Source: Annona cherimola
Lineage: Eukaryota > Streptophyta > Magnoliopsida > Magnoliales > Annonaceae
Assembly (NCBI GenBank): GCA_030490835.1
Contig: CM059971.1
Span: forward strand, 45,122,012 to 45,186,011
DNA: 64,000 nt
Reading direction: 5' to 3'
This document shows, in pieces, positions 62,578 through 64,000 of this stretch; the stretch's first letter is position 1; each line of letters opens with the position of its first letter. A program made the translations under genes and the position numbers. The notes under the pieces were generated by a model that did not search any database, was not told the DNA's origin, and saw only the letters and a list, made by a program, of their open reading frames with translations.

Positions 62578-64000
62578 TGACCTCTTAGGCCTCATATATT
62601 AATCCCAAAATTTGAAATTATAATTAATTGTCAGAACACTACCTTAATCATTCATTTCAACACATATTCATGCATTTTTTTAACAAATCATTTAAGTTAT
62701 TTTTCATTTATTCATAAATACCCTTCTATGTTCACCCATCTTACAACACATATATTATGTGTTTCTTAAAAATTCTCAAAGCAGAAACTTGCCTCCTAAT
62801 TTGGCATGATTAAACCTCTTAATTAGCACATAACTTAGGGTATACTTATGGAATTTTAATCCATTAATCATAGGGTTCCAAAACACAACTTTGGCACCCT
62901 TTTTCACACTTTCAACGCCTCTTTTAACACTTAAATCTTAATAGATTTTTAATCCGTTAATTCCAGCCATTAATCATGGTTTTCTTATCCCAAATTTAGG
63001 GTAATATCAAACATTTAAAATCCATAAATTGGTTGCTTACAAAACAATAACTTTACATGTATGTTAGGGTACCCTTTGACACTCCTCTTGGACGTCCCCT
63101 ACACATGCCCTAAAATTTCAGATTTTGGGCAATCCTTCTCAATCCTTTTTGGACGTCCCAATCCATCCATGCATCATTTGGGCTAATTCATGTATCACAC
63201 ATGTTATAAAAAGTGAAAATCAGGTCATATAGATAACTTTAAGTTCCATCCTTTCCAAGGTTCATATCTTATACCCAAATCAACATATAGAATTCATTTA
63301 ATCGTGAATCGTAATTCAATCATAAAAATAAATCAAAATAGCAACTTTACATGAGGAATTAAGAAAATTCCAGCTAGGTTTAATGACCCATAATCAATCC
63401 TAGCATCCACTTAACCTCTTTAAACACTTGAATTCATTTTTATCATTCAATTCTCATTCAATACCCTATTTAAGGGCATCATAAATCATCCTTTAAGGGT
63501 TCATTATAGATCAAATTCATGACCCATAAATAGAGGTAAGAAACTTAGATTTAAATGATTCAAAACTTAAATCATACTTACTTGAATCTAAGAAACTTTG
63601 AATCCAAGCTTTCCTAATTTGGTTTCCCTCTTTTCTTCCTTGTTTTCCTTCTCTTGTTTCTTCTTTTTTTCTTTCTTTCTCGTCCCCCTTGGACGTCCTT
63701 GTTGCTGCCCCCCTTAGGAAATTTTCTTCCTTGATTTTTTCTCCCAAAGTGGACATCCTTTGTGAGCTTCCCCTTTTTATAATTTTTGCATTTTGTGGGC
63801 CCACTTTGACACATCATATGTAGGGTAATTTATGGGCATCTTATCCCTTGATGTGTTGGCTTAATCATATCCAAGTAAAAAGTGTAATTATCATATATAA
63901 AAAATCATTAAATTTGAGCTCAACTTAGGCCCCATAGTTGTCCACTATTGGACGTCCACTTGTCATGGTTCTTATGGAATTTTTTGCCGCAAAATTCAAC
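62578..64000 (-). repeat. Family X, copy 4, inverted, right part
   Basis: Continuation of 52561-53432 after the Athila insertion. On the minus strand it contains a purine-rich leader (about 63630-63690, like that of copy 3 at 49950-50010) with GGACGTCC words, and runs off the window. Only low-complexity open frames are present. The donor-like site of exon 1 is expected near 63540-63600 but is not certain. Confidence 0.6.

Noticed and set aside
63517..63817. Basic minus-strand frames near the right edge
   Set aside because: They fall in the purine-rich leader of inverted X copy 4 and have low complexity; no domain and no conservation of frame with copies 2 and 3.

Overview
This is plant nuclear DNA, almost certainly from an angiosperm with a repeat-rich genome. 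The evidence is the set of lineages present (Tat and Athila Ty3/gypsy, SIRE-type Ty1/copia), tRNA-primed LTR elements, GT-AG introns and AT-rich filler. I found no ordinary single-copy host gene, no tRNA or rRNA gene and no CRISPR. Essentially all 64 kb is nested LTR retrotransposons, and the species cannot be named from the sequence.

Layout. (1) 1-126: a scrap of copia pol (minus strand) that was the target of the next element. (2) 127-20013: a decayed Tat element on the minus strand. Its 3' LTR (127-4738) carries three different tandem arrays. An antisense, intron-containing plant-mobile-domain gene (about 4773-8563, plus strand) meets the integrase end tail to tail. Then come INT, archaeal-type RNase H, RT, PR and an oddly ordered gag, a candidate primer site, and a 5' LTR cut off inside its 51-bp array, so it lacks its promoter. 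(3) 20014-22993: a copy of an unnamed repeat family, here called X. (4) 22994-26604: the 5' part of a minus-strand SIRE copia element. (5) 26605-33003: the 3' part of an Athila element. (6) 33004-37902: X fragments and a second large X copy. (7) 37903-52560: a third X copy, split by a complete young SIRE element (38207-48768) with intact gag and pol, an additional 3' ORF, 1609-bp LTRs differing at about 9 positions, and the 5-bp target duplication ACTTC. (8) 52561-64000: an inverted fourth X copy, split by a complete but non-autonomous Athila element (53433-62572, target duplication ATATC) that has gag and PR but no RT, RNase H or INT.

How the parts relate. Only the SIRE element at 38207-48768 looks able to encode its own machinery. 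The Athila copies share one architecture (gag-PR, no polymerase, then a 3' ORF), so they look like a deletion derivative that amplified with help from a relative. The Tat element is dead through stops, frameshifts and loss of its 5' U3.

The most interesting signals are: the antisense gene of the Tat element with its introns; a gag whose capsid-like blocks lie after the zinc knuckle; a conserved 44-47 bp exon-like block with matching splice sites in all four large X copies; GC-rich palindrome arrays upstream of the LTR TATA box that recur upstream of the extra 3' ORF in two unrelated lineages (GTCGAC in SIRE, GGCGCCTAGGCGCC in Athila); and the fact that every frameshift I could phase in the dead genes is in the -1 direction. 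Boundaries of TG...CA LTRs with target duplications are firm. Boundaries of X copies and the outer end of the Tat LTR are estimates.
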